Origin: Oceaniradius stylonematis
GTDB lineage: Bacteria; Pseudomonadota; Alphaproteobacteria; Rhizobiales; Rhizobiaceae
Direction: 5' to 3'
DNA: 54,846 nt
NCBI RefSeq assembly: GCF_003149475.2
Contig: NZ_QFWV02000009.1
Coordinates: 177,563-232,408 of the forward strand
The notes under the pieces were generated by a model, which saw only the letters and a program-made list of their open reading frames with translations, made no database searches and had not been told where the DNA came from. Within the stretch, counting starts at the first letter, position 1. Each line of letters opens with the position of its first letter. Below are positions 26,016-33,732 of the stretch, piece by piece. The position numbers and the translations under genes were made by a program.

Positions 26016-26501
26016 CCCGTCGCTCCTCCCCGAAGTCGCCGGCGCCTGAGATCGACGGATGGTGTCAAAACCGATTGATCAAGAAAATGCATAATATGGG
26101 AAAGCACTCTCAAAAAAATCGGAACAAACTCCGTGTGAGGACTTGATCGACGAGGAATGCGCCCGGCGACGGGGCCGTCATGCCGAGCCTTCGAATGGGC
26201 AAGGCATCGATGCGGGCGCTTTGAGCGGGAAACAGCCCCAAGGGCGAGTGAGGGATCGGGGTCCCGGGCCGGCAATGCGGCCTTTGATCACCATGCAGGC
26301 GCTGGATGCCGGCTGGCCTTGCAACGGCCGACAGGCCGGGCGGGGGGGGGCTGCTTCGAGATCGACGTGGCGGCTTATGCCGAACCTGGCCGGGTCAAGG
26401 GCGGCGGAGCGTCCGCCACCGAACGTGACGGAACCGCGCGACCGCCGGCAGGCAATTCGCCGGAATCCGGGCAGCAGCCGCCGACCGCGCGGACCCTTGG
26501 G
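26016..26501. other. Gap between xdhA and mucR; likely xdh promoter in its left part
   Basis: No convincing gene lies in these 486 bp. The first 130 bp are AT-rich for this genome and include the 8-bp palindrome TTGATCAA and the -10-like TATTAT on the minus strand (near 26093), so the xdhA promoter is probably here. A run of nine G lies at 26342-26350. The plus-strand frames across 26143-26804 are compositionally unlike proteins and overlap mucR. Confidence 0.5.
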
Positions 26502-26951
26502 TCACTTTCTCCGTTTCGACGCTTTCTGATCCGGCCGGCGGCCGAGGCCCATATCGCGAGCCAATTGGGAGCGTCTTTCGGCATATTCGGGAGCGACCAT
26601 GGGGTAGTCCGGGCGGAGCCCCCATTTTTCCCGATACTCTTCCGGCGTCATGCCGTAATGGCTCATGAGATGACGCTTGAGCGACTTGAATTTCTTGCCG
26701 TCCTCAAGGCAAATGATGTACTCGCGGGTGACCGAGCGCTTGGGATTGACGGCCGGCTCGGGCTTCTCCGCTTCCGCCATCGAAGAAGCGCTGCTGAGCT
26801 TTGAAAGCGCAGCGTGTACATCAGCGATCAAAGTTGGCAAATCCGAAGATTGGACGGCGTTTCCGCCGACATAGGCAGAAACAACTTCAGCCGTCATTTG
26901 CGTCAGAAGGTCCCGGTTATCGTTCTGTTCGTCGAGATTTATGGCGTTCAT
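26502..26951 (-). CDS. mucR: MucR/Ros-family transcriptional regulator
   Basis: A 149-residue zinc-finger regulator of the alphaproteobacterial MucR/Ros family, which represses many AT-rich promoters and its own gene. The N-terminal half (residues 10-60) mediates oligomerisation. The finger shows Cys81, Asp84 in place of the second Cys, and His94/His98 in IICLEDGKKFKSLKRHLMSH, followed by the family-specific MTPEEYREKWGLRPDYPMVA and ERRSQLARDMGLGRR. The Cys-to-Asp change is known in MucR homologues, so the protein should be functional. The gene is preceded by a long AT-rich region. Confidence 0.93.
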   Translation of the reverse strand: MNAINLDEQNDNRDLLTQMTAEVVSAYVGGNAVQSSDLPTLIADVHAALSKLSSASSMAEAEKPEPAVNPKRSVTREYIICLEDGKKFKSLKRHLMSHYGMTPEEYREKWGLRPDYPMVAPEYAERRSQLARDMGLGRRPDQKASKRRK

Positions 26952-27534
26952 TACATGAGCCCTGCAAAGCTAATCTGTATGAGGCCGACATCTTCATGCG
27001 AAAAAGAATCATGGGAATACACTAAATATGCGTATTTTTGCCACGAGTGGGCTCAAGATCAATATACACATCTTGGTAATCATTGATTGCTTTGAACGTA
27101 TAAAAGTGCATATTTATGGGTAAAAATGGCTCATAATTTTGACTATTCTCACTGTTTACAATACGATTCGCGCAGTGCCTAAAAAAATTCAGGTCCAATT
27201 TAATTAAGCCGATCAGAGAAAATTTGTATTATTGCTTCTATCATCCGAGTAAATCAACAGGTCAGGACACTCGTTTGTCCTGCCGGCAGCCGAAGCGGGC
27301 CCCGTTTGCCCTCCGCAAGGATGCTGTGCGATTCGAAATTGGCATCATTGTCACGAAAAGTGTTTTGGCTGAAATGGAGGCCGGCAATGGCGGCCGATGT
27401 ATTGTCTTGTGCGCGAGATTGAGCCGTTCCGTTTCGTCGGGCAGGCCGGTACACGCGAAACCCTTGTTTTCGGGAGTTGAATGGCATTGGGCCAAAATCT
27501 AGTGTCGCTCAATTGATCGGTCGGGAGGATAGTA
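26952..27534. promoter_or_regulatory. AT-rich intergenic region upstream of mucR and the XRE gene
   Basis: This 583-bp gap between divergent mucR and the XRE-type gene has no gene I can support. About 26,970-27,260 is strikingly AT-rich against the surrounding GC-rich DNA, with many TA steps (for example TTTAATTAAG near 27,198). MucR proteins bind AT-rich DNA rich in TA steps and repress their own promoter, so the region is the expected autoregulatory site. Short open frames at 27,224-27,502 look non-coding. Confidence 0.5.
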
Positions 27535-28305
27535 ATGCGCCGGTTCGGAGAGCGCACCAATGTTACCCTCAAAGAGGTGGTTGCGGACAATCTGCACCGC
27601 CTGTGCGAAAACGACGGCCGGTCGATTGCGTATATTTGCAGGGCAATGCGTATTTCCCGATCTCAATTCGACAGATACCTGGCTGCCGAAAATCTTCCGA
27701 CCGAGGGTACGGCCAAGACGATTGCCAATTTCTTCCGTATTGCCGAGGTGGATCTGTTCCAGATCGGCTTTCGTGCACAGGTCAACATACCAGCGGAGTA
27801 TGAGGAAGCCATTCGAAACTTGACGCATCTTCCCGCGCCGCGGTTTCAGGGAGGCATATATTACCTCTTCTACCAATTGATGTCGGACTCAAACCGGGTG
27901 ATGTGCAGCATCGTGATCGTCAAGCCGCGCGGTGACGATCTCGGCTTTGTCCGTCTGACCGGATATTCCAAAAGACGATATTCCAACGGCGCCTTTTTTC
28001 GGGGCCGGCATGGCGGCATTGTCGTCGAGCGTCACAAGTGGCTCTACTTCGCCGGGGTCAACATGGTTCCCGAATATGAACCGTCGATGATCATGTTCCG
28101 CTGGATCATGGGCGATGAAGACGTGCTTCCCGGAAAGGCGTCCATCGCCACCGAGCGTGGACCGGTGGTGATCGATGCCGTTCTGAAGCGGGCGCCGGAC
28201 GATCTTTCCCTTCGCCATGCGGTCAGGATGGCAAGGGCCTACCCGCGCAATGCCGCCTTCATCGGGGACGATGTCAGGCTCATCCTGGAAGACAATCCCG
28301 TTTGA
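27535..28305 (+). CDS. XRE-type HTH protein with unknown C-terminal domain
   Basis: A 256-residue protein. Residues about 10-70 form a Cro/C1-type helix-turn-helix (VVADNLHRLCENDGRSIAYI, CRAMRISRSQFDRYLAAENL, IANFFRIAEVDLFQIGF). Residues about 85-250 form a domain I do not recognise, rich in beta-like and aromatic segments (GGIYYLFYQLMSDSNRVMCS, VERHKWLYFAGVNMVP, MIMFRWIMGD), perhaps a ligand or partner sensor. The start has a GGGAGG site. The gene ends 175 bp before a 28-codon peptide gene and a SagB-like dehydrogenase on the same strand, and it may control them. Confidence 0.8.
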   Translation: MRRFGERTNVTLKEVVADNLHRLCENDGRSIAYICRAMRISRSQFDRYLAAENLPTEGTAKTIANFFRIAEVDLFQIGFRAQVNIPAEYEEAIRNLTHLPAPRFQGGIYYLFYQLMSDSNRVMCSIVIVKPRGDDLGFVRLTGYSKRRYSNGAFFRGRHGGIVVERHKWLYFAGVNMVPEYEPSMIMFRWIMGDEDVLPGKASIATERGPVVIDAVLKRAPDDLSLRHAVRMARAYPRNAAFIGDDVRLILEDNPV

Positions 28306-28337
28306 TCGGCCAAGTGGCGGACAGTTGTCCCCATGTA

Positions 28338-28355
28338 AAGGGTTCGTTAACCCTT
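28338..28355 (+). promoter_or_regulatory. Dyad AAGGGTT/AACCCTT upstream of the peptide gene
   Basis: A 7-bp perfect inverted repeat with a four-base spacer lies 33 bp after the XRE gene stop and about 125 bp before the peptide gene. A related GGGTAACC ... GACCC follows. It lacks a T-tract, so an operator for the adjacent XRE regulator is as likely as a weak terminator. Confidence 0.35.
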
Positions 28356-28407
28356 CCCGAGGGTAACCATGACCCTATGGAAGCGGCAATAGTTCCGAAA
28401 ATAGTTG

Positions 28408-28436
28408 TTGAATCAATAGTTTACGGTTTCTAGGTT
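28408..28436 (+). promoter_or_regulatory. Possible promoter of the peptide/SagB-like unit
   Basis: TTGAAT and TAGGTT are separated by 17 bp in an AT-rich stretch about 45-75 bp upstream of the small gene start. The -10 is a poor match to TATAAT. The call rests on spacing and base composition only. Confidence 0.25.
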
Positions 28437-28480
28437 TTGGTAGTGTCGCAATCATGCGCACCGATCATTGGAGACCGAAA

Positions 28481-28567
28481 ATGGCCAAGAAGACGCTCAA
28501 CATCACTGTGAAACCTGCCAAGTCGACGGCCTTTGTCCGTCCGGGCATGTTCTACAACAAGGTCTGA
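28481..28567 (+). CDS. 28-residue peptide, candidate RiPP precursor
   Basis: A short open frame of 28 codons with a strong TTGGAGA ribosome binding site seven bases before its ATG, ending 5 bp before the start of a SagB-type dehydrogenase. The peptide begins MAKKTLNITV and ends FVRPGMFYNKV. It has a Lys-rich first half, no Cys, four hydroxyl residues that could be cyclised (Thr5, Thr9, Ser15, Thr16) and an aromatic C-terminal part with Phe and Tyr. Tight spacing to a RiPP-type oxidoreductase makes a modified-peptide precursor the leading idea. It could instead be a leader peptide controlling the downstream gene. I do not recognise the sequence. Confidence 0.6.
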   Translation: MAKKTLNITVKPAKSTAFVRPGMFYNKV

Positions 28568-28572
28568 CAACG

Positions 28573-29682
28573 ATGCGCCGTCGTGACCCGTCGCGGCGGC
28601 GTTCGGCCGCCCGGCGAGAGGGGACCCGTGCCCTTCGAGCCTCGCGCTCCATCGTCTTGAGTTGGGATGAGGGCGAGATGCTCGCCTGCAACTATCTGAC
28701 CCGGCAGGTGACGGCCTGTTCCGTGGATCTGGTCGAATTTCTCTCACACTTGCAGGACTGGCAGCGGGTCGACGAGATCATCGCCGCTTTTCAGGGTGTT
28801 ACGGCCGATGCGCTCGACGCGCTCGTTCACGCGACGTTGCTCATCGAGCGCGACAGCGAAGAGGCCAGGCGCGAGGAAGAATATCTGTCGTCATGGAACT
28901 GGGGCGTTCCCGCCGCGATGCTGCATTTTTGTCTGCAGGATGCCGATTTCCTGCCGCTTGAAGCCGCCGAGCAGTTGCAGGAGGCCAAGTCTGCGGAGGT
29001 CCGGTCTCCCGGACTGCATCTGCCCAATGAAGGGCGTTTCCATCCGGTGATCTCGCTGAAAGACGACGTGCAGAAGAACAGCGCGCTGACCGCGGTCATG
29101 GAGCGTCGCCGCACCGTGCGCGAATGCGACGCGACCGCCTATGTGGGGCAGGGGTCGATCGCCGATTGCCTCTATGCCGGCCTCGGCATCACCGGATGGA
29201 CTTCGAACTGCGTCGGCAAACTGCCGCTCGGGATGACGCCGTCGGGCGGTGCGCGCAATCCGTTCGAGGCTTATCTGTTCGTCAAGCGTGTCGAGGGCCT
29301 GGCGCCGGGCATCTACCACTATTCGGCGCTGGAACACAGTATCGGCCGCGTCGGCGAAACCGAATGCGAGCTTTCAGACCTGGTCGCCGGGCAGGATTGG
29401 GCAGAGACGATGTCCTGCGCGATCGTCCTGTGCGCCTCGCTGGAACGGACCATGTGGAAATATCCCGATGCAAACGCCTATCGCGTCGTCATGATCGAAG
29501 CCGGCCATATCGGCCAGAACATCATGCTGGCGGCAACGGCGGCGGGACTGACCGCTTGCCCGACCGCAGCGCTGAGCCACAGCCGCATCCGCGATGCGAT
29601 CGGTCTCGAGCGTCTGACGGATACGCCCGTCTACGCGCTGACGATCGGCGTTCCAGCCAAGGATGCCCGCTTGGCGGCGTGA
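28573..29682 (+). CDS. SagB/ThcOx-type FMN dehydrogenase (nitroreductase fold)
   Basis: A 369-residue protein with the two-part layout of SagB-type peptide dehydrogenases. Residues about 20-130 form a PqqD-like or winged-helix region (DEGEMLACNYLTRQVTACSV, SSWNWGVPAAMLHFCLQDAD). Residues about 170-365 form a nitroreductase domain with the FMN-binding ERRRTVRECD, PSGGARNPFEAYLFVKRVEG LAPGIYHY-type core, and MIEAGHIGQNIMLAATAAGL. Such enzymes oxidise azolines to azoles in RiPPs, normally with a YcaO cyclodehydratase, which is not visible here. ATG 28573 is chosen over an upstream start that would overlap the 28-codon gene out of frame. Confidence 0.85.
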   Translation: MRRRDPSRRRSAARREGTRALRASRSIVLSWDEGEMLACNYLTRQVTACSVDLVEFLSHLQDWQRVDEIIAAFQGVTADALDALVHATLLIERDSEEARREEEYLSSWNWGVPAAMLHFCLQDADFLPLEAAEQLQEAKSAEVRSPGLHLPNEGRFHPVISLKDDVQKNSALTAVMERRRTVRECDATAYVGQGSIADCLYAGLGITGWTSNCVGKLPLGMTPSGGARNPFEAYLFVKRVEGLAPGIYHYSALEHSIGRVGETECELSDLVAGQDWAETMSCAIVLCASLERTMWKYPDANAYRVVMIEAGHIGQNIMLAATAAGLTACPTAALSHSRIRDAIGLERLTDTPVYALTIGVPAKDARLAA

Positions 29683-29888
29683 TGGCGAATTGCGCGGAAG
29701 CCGGCCAATCCGCGACCGTCCGCTCGAACCACCGTTATCCGGAGCCGTGCGGCGAACGCCGGTACCGCGCTGTTCAGCGGTGGCTTCGTCTTGATGCGGT
29801 ACCCGCCGCGTCCGCGGCCTCGTCGCGCAGCCTTGGGCCGCGAACCGGGCTGTCCGGGGCACGGAGACGCCCTCAACTCCCTTGCTGA
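29682..29888 (+). other. Weak 68-codon open frame coupled to the SagB-like gene
   Basis: An ATG overlaps the dehydrogenase stop as TGATG and opens 68 codons. The product is Arg-rich with no domain (ends GARRRPQLPC), which is what GC-rich non-coding DNA often gives. The arrangement would allow a coupled third gene, but I rate that unlikely. Nothing else is seen in the 277 bp before the next gene. Confidence 0.2.
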
Positions 29889-29959
29889 CCGCCGGTCTCC
29901 GACATGCCATAGCTGGTGCCGTGTGCTGACGATCTGCGCTGACCATCAGGGAGACCGCC

Positions 29960-30715
29960 ATGACCGCCTTTTCCTACCAGCTCTATTCGTCGCGCAACTT
30001 TCCGCCGCTCGCCGACACGCTGACCATGCTGGCCGACCTCGGCTACGAGGAGGTGGAGGGTTATGGCGCGCTCTACGCTGACTCGGCGCTGGTGGGCGAA
30101 CTCGGGACGCATCTTGGGGCCAGCGGTCTGACCATGCCGACCGGCCATTTCGGCTTGCAGATGCTGGAGAACGACATCGACACGGTGCTGTCGATCGCAC
30201 GCGATGTCGGCATGCAGCGCATCTACTGTCCGCATCTGGCCACGGAAGAACGGCCGGTCAGCGGCGCGGGCTATGAGGCGTTCGGGCGGCGGCTTGCCGA
30301 AGCGGCCAAACCCTACCGTGATGCCGGGCTGGGTTTGGGCTGGCACAATCACGATTTCGAGGTGCGCCCGACGTCCGATGGCGCAGTGCCGCTGGATGCG
30401 ATCTTCGCGGGCGGGCCGGACCTCGAGTGGGAAGCCGATATCGCCTGGGTTATCGTCGGCGGTGCCGATCCGCTCGCGCTGATCGACACCCATGGCGGCC
30501 GGATCAGCGCCGTCCACATCAAGGACATCGCGCCGCACGGCGAGGCACTGGACGAAGATGGCTGGGCCGATGTCGGCCACGGCACGGTCGACTGGGCCGG
30601 GTTGATGGTGCGCCTGCGCCAAACGCCGTGCAGGCACTTCATCATGGAGCATGACAATCCGGGTGACGCGACACGGTTTGCAAGGCGCTCGATCGAAGCC
30701 GCCCGATCCTTCTGA
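29960..30715 (+). CDS. Sugar isomerase/epimerase-like TIM-barrel protein
   Basis: A 251-residue protein of the xylose isomerase-like TIM-barrel (AP endonuclease 2) family: SYQLYSSRNFPPLADTLTML, the metal-site-like GLGLGWHNHDFEVRP, WEADIAWVIVGGADPLALID, ISAVHIKDIAP and a C-terminal HFIMEHDNPG. Members isomerise or epimerise sugars and keto-acids using a divalent metal. It is followed 25 bp later by a Gfo/Idh/MocA dehydrogenase, a pairing common in polyol or sugar-derivative pathways. The substrate is unknown. Confidence 0.85.
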   Translation: MTAFSYQLYSSRNFPPLADTLTMLADLGYEEVEGYGALYADSALVGELGTHLGASGLTMPTGHFGLQMLENDIDTVLSIARDVGMQRIYCPHLATEERPVSGAGYEAFGRRLAEAAKPYRDAGLGLGWHNHDFEVRPTSDGAVPLDAIFAGGPDLEWEADIAWVIVGGADPLALIDTHGGRISAVHIKDIAPHGEALDEDGWADVGHGTVDWAGLMVRLRQTPCRHFIMEHDNPGDATRFARRSIEAARSF

Positions 30716-30740
30716 AAATCCCTTGTCGAGGACCATCCCC

Positions 30741-31877
30741 ATGAGCGCACCGCTTGGCATCGGCATCATCGGCTGCGGCAACATCTCGACGACCTATTTC
30801 GAGCTGGCGCCGCTGTTCTGTGGCATGGAGGTGCGCGCCTGCGCCGATCTGAACATGGAGGCGGCGCGCGCCAGCGCCGGCAAATACGGTGTCGCCGCGC
30901 AAAGCGTCGACGATCTTTTGGCCAATTCAGCCGTTGACATCGTCGTCAACCTGACCGTCCCCGAGGCCCATGCCGGCGTGACCGCGGCCGCGCTCGAAGC
31001 GGGCAAGCATGTCTATACGGAAAAGCCGCTGGCCCTGTCGCTTGACGACGGTCTGGCGCTCAAGGCGCTCGCCGACGCGAAGGGGTTGAGCGTCTGTTCG
31101 GCGCCGGACACGTTCCTGGGCGGGGCGCATCAATGGGCACGGCGGCTGATCGACGAAGGGCGTCTCGGCACCATCACGGCCGGCACGGCGCATGTGATGT
31201 CGCACGGGATGGAGCACTGGCATCCGAACCCGGACTTCTTCTTCAAGCCCGGCGCCGGGCCGGTGCTCGATATCGGGCCCTACTACATCGCCAACCTGAT
31301 CCATCTGATCGGGCCGGTGCGCCGGGTGGCGGCGCTCGCCAACAGCGCCGAGGCGGTCCGCACCATCGGCTCCGAGCCGCGGCGCGGGGAGAAGATCGCG
31401 GTGGAGACGCCGACCAACATCCATGCGCTCCTGGAATTCGAAAGCGGCGCGACGGTCACGCTGGGCGCAAGCTGGGACGTCTGGGCGCACCGGCACCGCA
31501 ACATGGAGCTGTACGGAACCGAGGGCTCGCTGTTCGTGCCCGATCCGAACTTCTTCGGCGGCACGGTCGAACTGTCAGGGCGGGACGGCGGGCTTTCGGT
31601 GCCGCAGCCTTTCGACCATCCGTTCGGCGTGCCCAATCAGGATCATGGCGGCACGGCGCTTGCGAACTATCGCGGTGCCGGGCTTGCCGACATGGCGAAG
31701 GCGATCCGCGAGGGCGGCGGCGCGCGCTGTTCGCTCGACCGGGCGCTGCATGCGGTCGACGTCATGACCGGCATTCTCAGGTCCGCCGAGGCGGGCACGT
31801 TCGTTGTCATGCAGACGCGCTGCACGCGTCCCGACCCGCTGGGTCCCGATCAGGCGCGCGCGCTGTTGAAGGACTGA
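30741..31877 (+). CDS. Gfo/Idh/MocA-family oxidoreductase
   Basis: A 378-residue NAD(P)-dependent dehydrogenase. An N-terminal Rossmann domain starts IGIIGCGNISTTYFELAPLF and has the catalytic-type VYTEKPLALSLDDGLALKAL, followed by a C-terminal domain with HWHPNPDFFFKPGAGPVLDI GPYY-type sequence that is typical of the family. ATG 30741 is chosen because the 30 preceding codons overlap the isomerase gene in another frame. It likely oxidises a sugar or polyol handled by the neighbouring isomerase. It runs convergently towards the araC-type gene. Confidence 0.87.
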   Translation: MSAPLGIGIIGCGNISTTYFELAPLFCGMEVRACADLNMEAARASAGKYGVAAQSVDDLLANSAVDIVVNLTVPEAHAGVTAAALEAGKHVYTEKPLALSLDDGLALKALADAKGLSVCSAPDTFLGGAHQWARRLIDEGRLGTITAGTAHVMSHGMEHWHPNPDFFFKPGAGPVLDIGPYYIANLIHLIGPVRRVAALANSAEAVRTIGSEPRRGEKIAVETPTNIHALLEFESGATVTLGASWDVWAHRHRNMELYGTEGSLFVPDPNFFGGTVELSGRDGGLSVPQPFDHPFGVPNQDHGGTALANYRGAGLADMAKAIREGGGARCSLDRALHAVDVMTGILRSAEAGTFVVMQTRCTRPDPLGPDQARALLKD

Positions 31878-31976
31878 GGTGCGAACTCCGAATGCACGGC
31901 GAGGTGTCCTGGCCCGCGGGCCGTCGCGCGTTTGCCGCATCGAACGCGAGTTCGGTGCAGTGACGCCCTGCAATGC

Positions 31977-32843
31977 TCAACGCCCCAGTTCCATCCGACG
32001 CCATTCTGTTGGCGCGCGCCCGACGACACGCTTGAAATCTCGGCTGAAATGGTATCCGTCGCAAAAGCCGCATCGGACCGCGATATCTTGCAGCGGCAGG
32101 GTGCTTTCGAGCATCATCCTTTGCGCCATGGCCAGCCTCTGGTGACGCAGATAGGCGCGCGGCGTGGCTTTGAGATGCTGACGGAACAGCCGGCGCAGCT
32201 GCGATGCGCTGACCCCGGCGATCTGCGTCATTACCTCCGCTGACCATGGCTGTTCGGGGTTGGCGACGATCATCTGCCGAAGCCGGTCAAGCCGTGATGG
32301 GAGCCCGGTTCTGGCTCGCGGGTCACGCTGACTGCTGACGAGCTTGAAGAACTCTGCCGTTGCGGCGTGCAGGCGCAAGTCCATGTCGGCGCCGCCGGCG
32401 TCGAGAATTGCGAACAGGTTCTGGAACCAGCCAATGAGCTCGGGCCCCTCTGCAATCGTCAGGCGCGGAGGTGCCTTGCCAAAGATGCGGCGCCGCAACG
32501 CCGCCAGATGCGGCCCGTCCAGCCGGAACCACATCACCGACCAGGGATCGCGCCGGTCTGCGGAGTGTCCATGCGGCGCGTCGCCGGCGATCCAGGCGAG
32601 TTGCCCCGCGCCGAGATCGAAACGCCTTTCGCCGACTTCGACCTGTCCGCGGCCGGACAGGCAGTAGAGTATGTCGTCGCCGGGGCACGCGGCGCGGCGG
32701 ATCGTCCCGCCCGGCGCTGCATCGAGCCAGCCGGCGCGCAGCACGGTCGTCAGCCCGCCGCCCAGCTCCGCGTCGGGCAGGTAGTAGTGGCTGATCCTCA
32801 CTGTTTGCGGATGATAGGATCGCTGCATGCGTGTTTTGTACAT
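31977..32843 (-). CDS. AraC-family regulator
   Basis: A 288-residue regulator. The N-terminal cupin-like ligand domain covers about 20-110 (DDILYCLSGRGQVEVGERRF, WIAGDAPHGHSA). The C-terminal double HTH covers about 190-285 (WSAEVMTQIAGVSASQLRRL, LPLQDIAVRCGFCDGYHFSR and the final VVGRAPTEWRR). It is divergent from the PhyH/sugar ABC operon across 124 bp and most likely controls it in response to the imported sugar. The start could be ATG 32843 or ATG 32828; neither has a clear ribosome binding site. Confidence 0.87.
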   Translation of the reverse strand: MYKTRMQRSYHPQTVRISHYYLPDAELGGGLTTVLRAGWLDAAPGGTIRRAACPGDDILYCLSGRGQVEVGERRFDLGAGQLAWIAGDAPHGHSADRRDPWSVMWFRLDGPHLAALRRRIFGKAPPRLTIAEGPELIGWFQNLFAILDAGGADMDLRLHAATAEFFKLVSSQRDPRARTGLPSRLDRLRQMIVANPEQPWSAEVMTQIAGVSASQLRRLFRQHLKATPRAYLRHQRLAMAQRMMLESTLPLQDIAVRCGFCDGYHFSRDFKRVVGRAPTEWRRMELGR

Positions 32844-32967
32844 CTAATTGCCGGGACTGTCCATTTTGTTTGCCCGGGCCGGACATAAACTGCGTGCAGG
32901 AGTTCGGCCCAGACCGGGCTCCGGAAACGGCGGCCGCACAGAGCCGCGAAGACATTGGGAGGATGGC

Positions 32968-33732
32968 ATGCTTGTGCCAACCAGGGCGGAAGCCCGGGCA
33001 TATGACGTGGACGGTTTTTTCGTCCGCAAGGGGTTCCTCAGCGACGGCGAAGTTGCCGATTTTCGTGATGCGGCGCGGCGTCAGCTTGAAGCGGAGAGCC
33101 AGTCCGGTTCCGTCATGGAAAAAGGCGACAAGGCCGGCAACAAGACGCTTCTCAAGCTTTGGAACAATGCCGGCGACGACAAATACGGGATGCTGGCGCG
33201 AGACGAGCGCCTGGTGCGCATGTCGGAGGCACTGATCGGCGACGAGGTCTATCTGTACAGCCACAAGATGACCATGAAGCAGCCCCGCGAGGGCGGCGCT
33301 TGGGAGTGGCATCAGGACTTCGGCTACTGGTACAACAATGGCTGCCTGGCGCCGGAGATGCTGTCGATCTGGATCGCGCTCGATCCCTCCAACAAGGCCA
33401 ATGGCTGCCTTCAGGTTCTCACCGGGTCGCACATTCTGGGCCGCCTCAACCATATTCGCGAGGATGGACAAACCAATGTCGAGAAGCCTTACCTGAACGC
33501 CGCCGTTAAGCGTTTTGAACATGTCTATGTGGAAATGGATCCTGGCGACGCGCTGGTCTTCCACTGCAATCTCCTGCACCGTTCCGATGCGAACAAGAGC
33601 GACACCTATCGTTGGGGCTATATCTGCTCGTACAATGCGGTCCACAACGCGCCCTTCATGCGTGCCCGCGACTATGGCAACTATGAAGAGTTGAAGACCG
33701 TTCCGGCTGGCAGCTTCATGAGCGTGCAATGA
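32968..33732 (+). CDS. Phytanoyl-CoA dioxygenase (PhyH) family Fe(II)/2-oxoglutarate oxygenase
   Basis: A 254-residue non-haem iron oxygenase. The facial triad is readable as His115-x-Asp117 in WEWHQDFGYW and His204 in FHCNLLHRSDANKS. LSIWIALDPSNKANGCLQVL and the GSHILGR segment are typical of PhyH proteins. It should hydroxylate, or by hydroxylation demethylate, a small molecule. ATG 32968 has a TTGGGAGGA site. It overlaps the ABC permease gene by 4 bases and heads an eight-gene operon, so its substrate is probably the compound the transporter imports, or a product of it. Confidence 0.9.
   Translation: MLVPTRAEARAYDVDGFFVRKGFLSDGEVADFRDAARRQLEAESQSGSVMEKGDKAGNKTLLKLWNNAGDDKYGMLARDERLVRMSEALIGDEVYLYSHKMTMKQPREGGAWEWHQDFGYWYNNGCLAPEMLSIWIALDPSNKANGCLQVLTGSHILGRLNHIREDGQTNVEKPYLNAAVKRFEHVYVEMDPGDALVFHCNLLHRSDANKSDTYRWGYICSYNAVHNAPFMRARDYGNYEELKTVPAGSFMSVQ

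Noticed and set aside
26342-26350. Run of nine G as a possible phase-variable tract
   Set aside because: It is not inside or directly upstream of a supported gene.
26143-26804. Plus-strand open frames between xdhA and mucR
   Set aside because: They overlap mucR antisense, have no good ribosome binding site and lack any domain.
27224-27502. 92-codon open frame in the AT-rich gap
   Set aside because: No ribosome binding site or domain, and it lies in a probable regulatory region with antisense frames of equal length.
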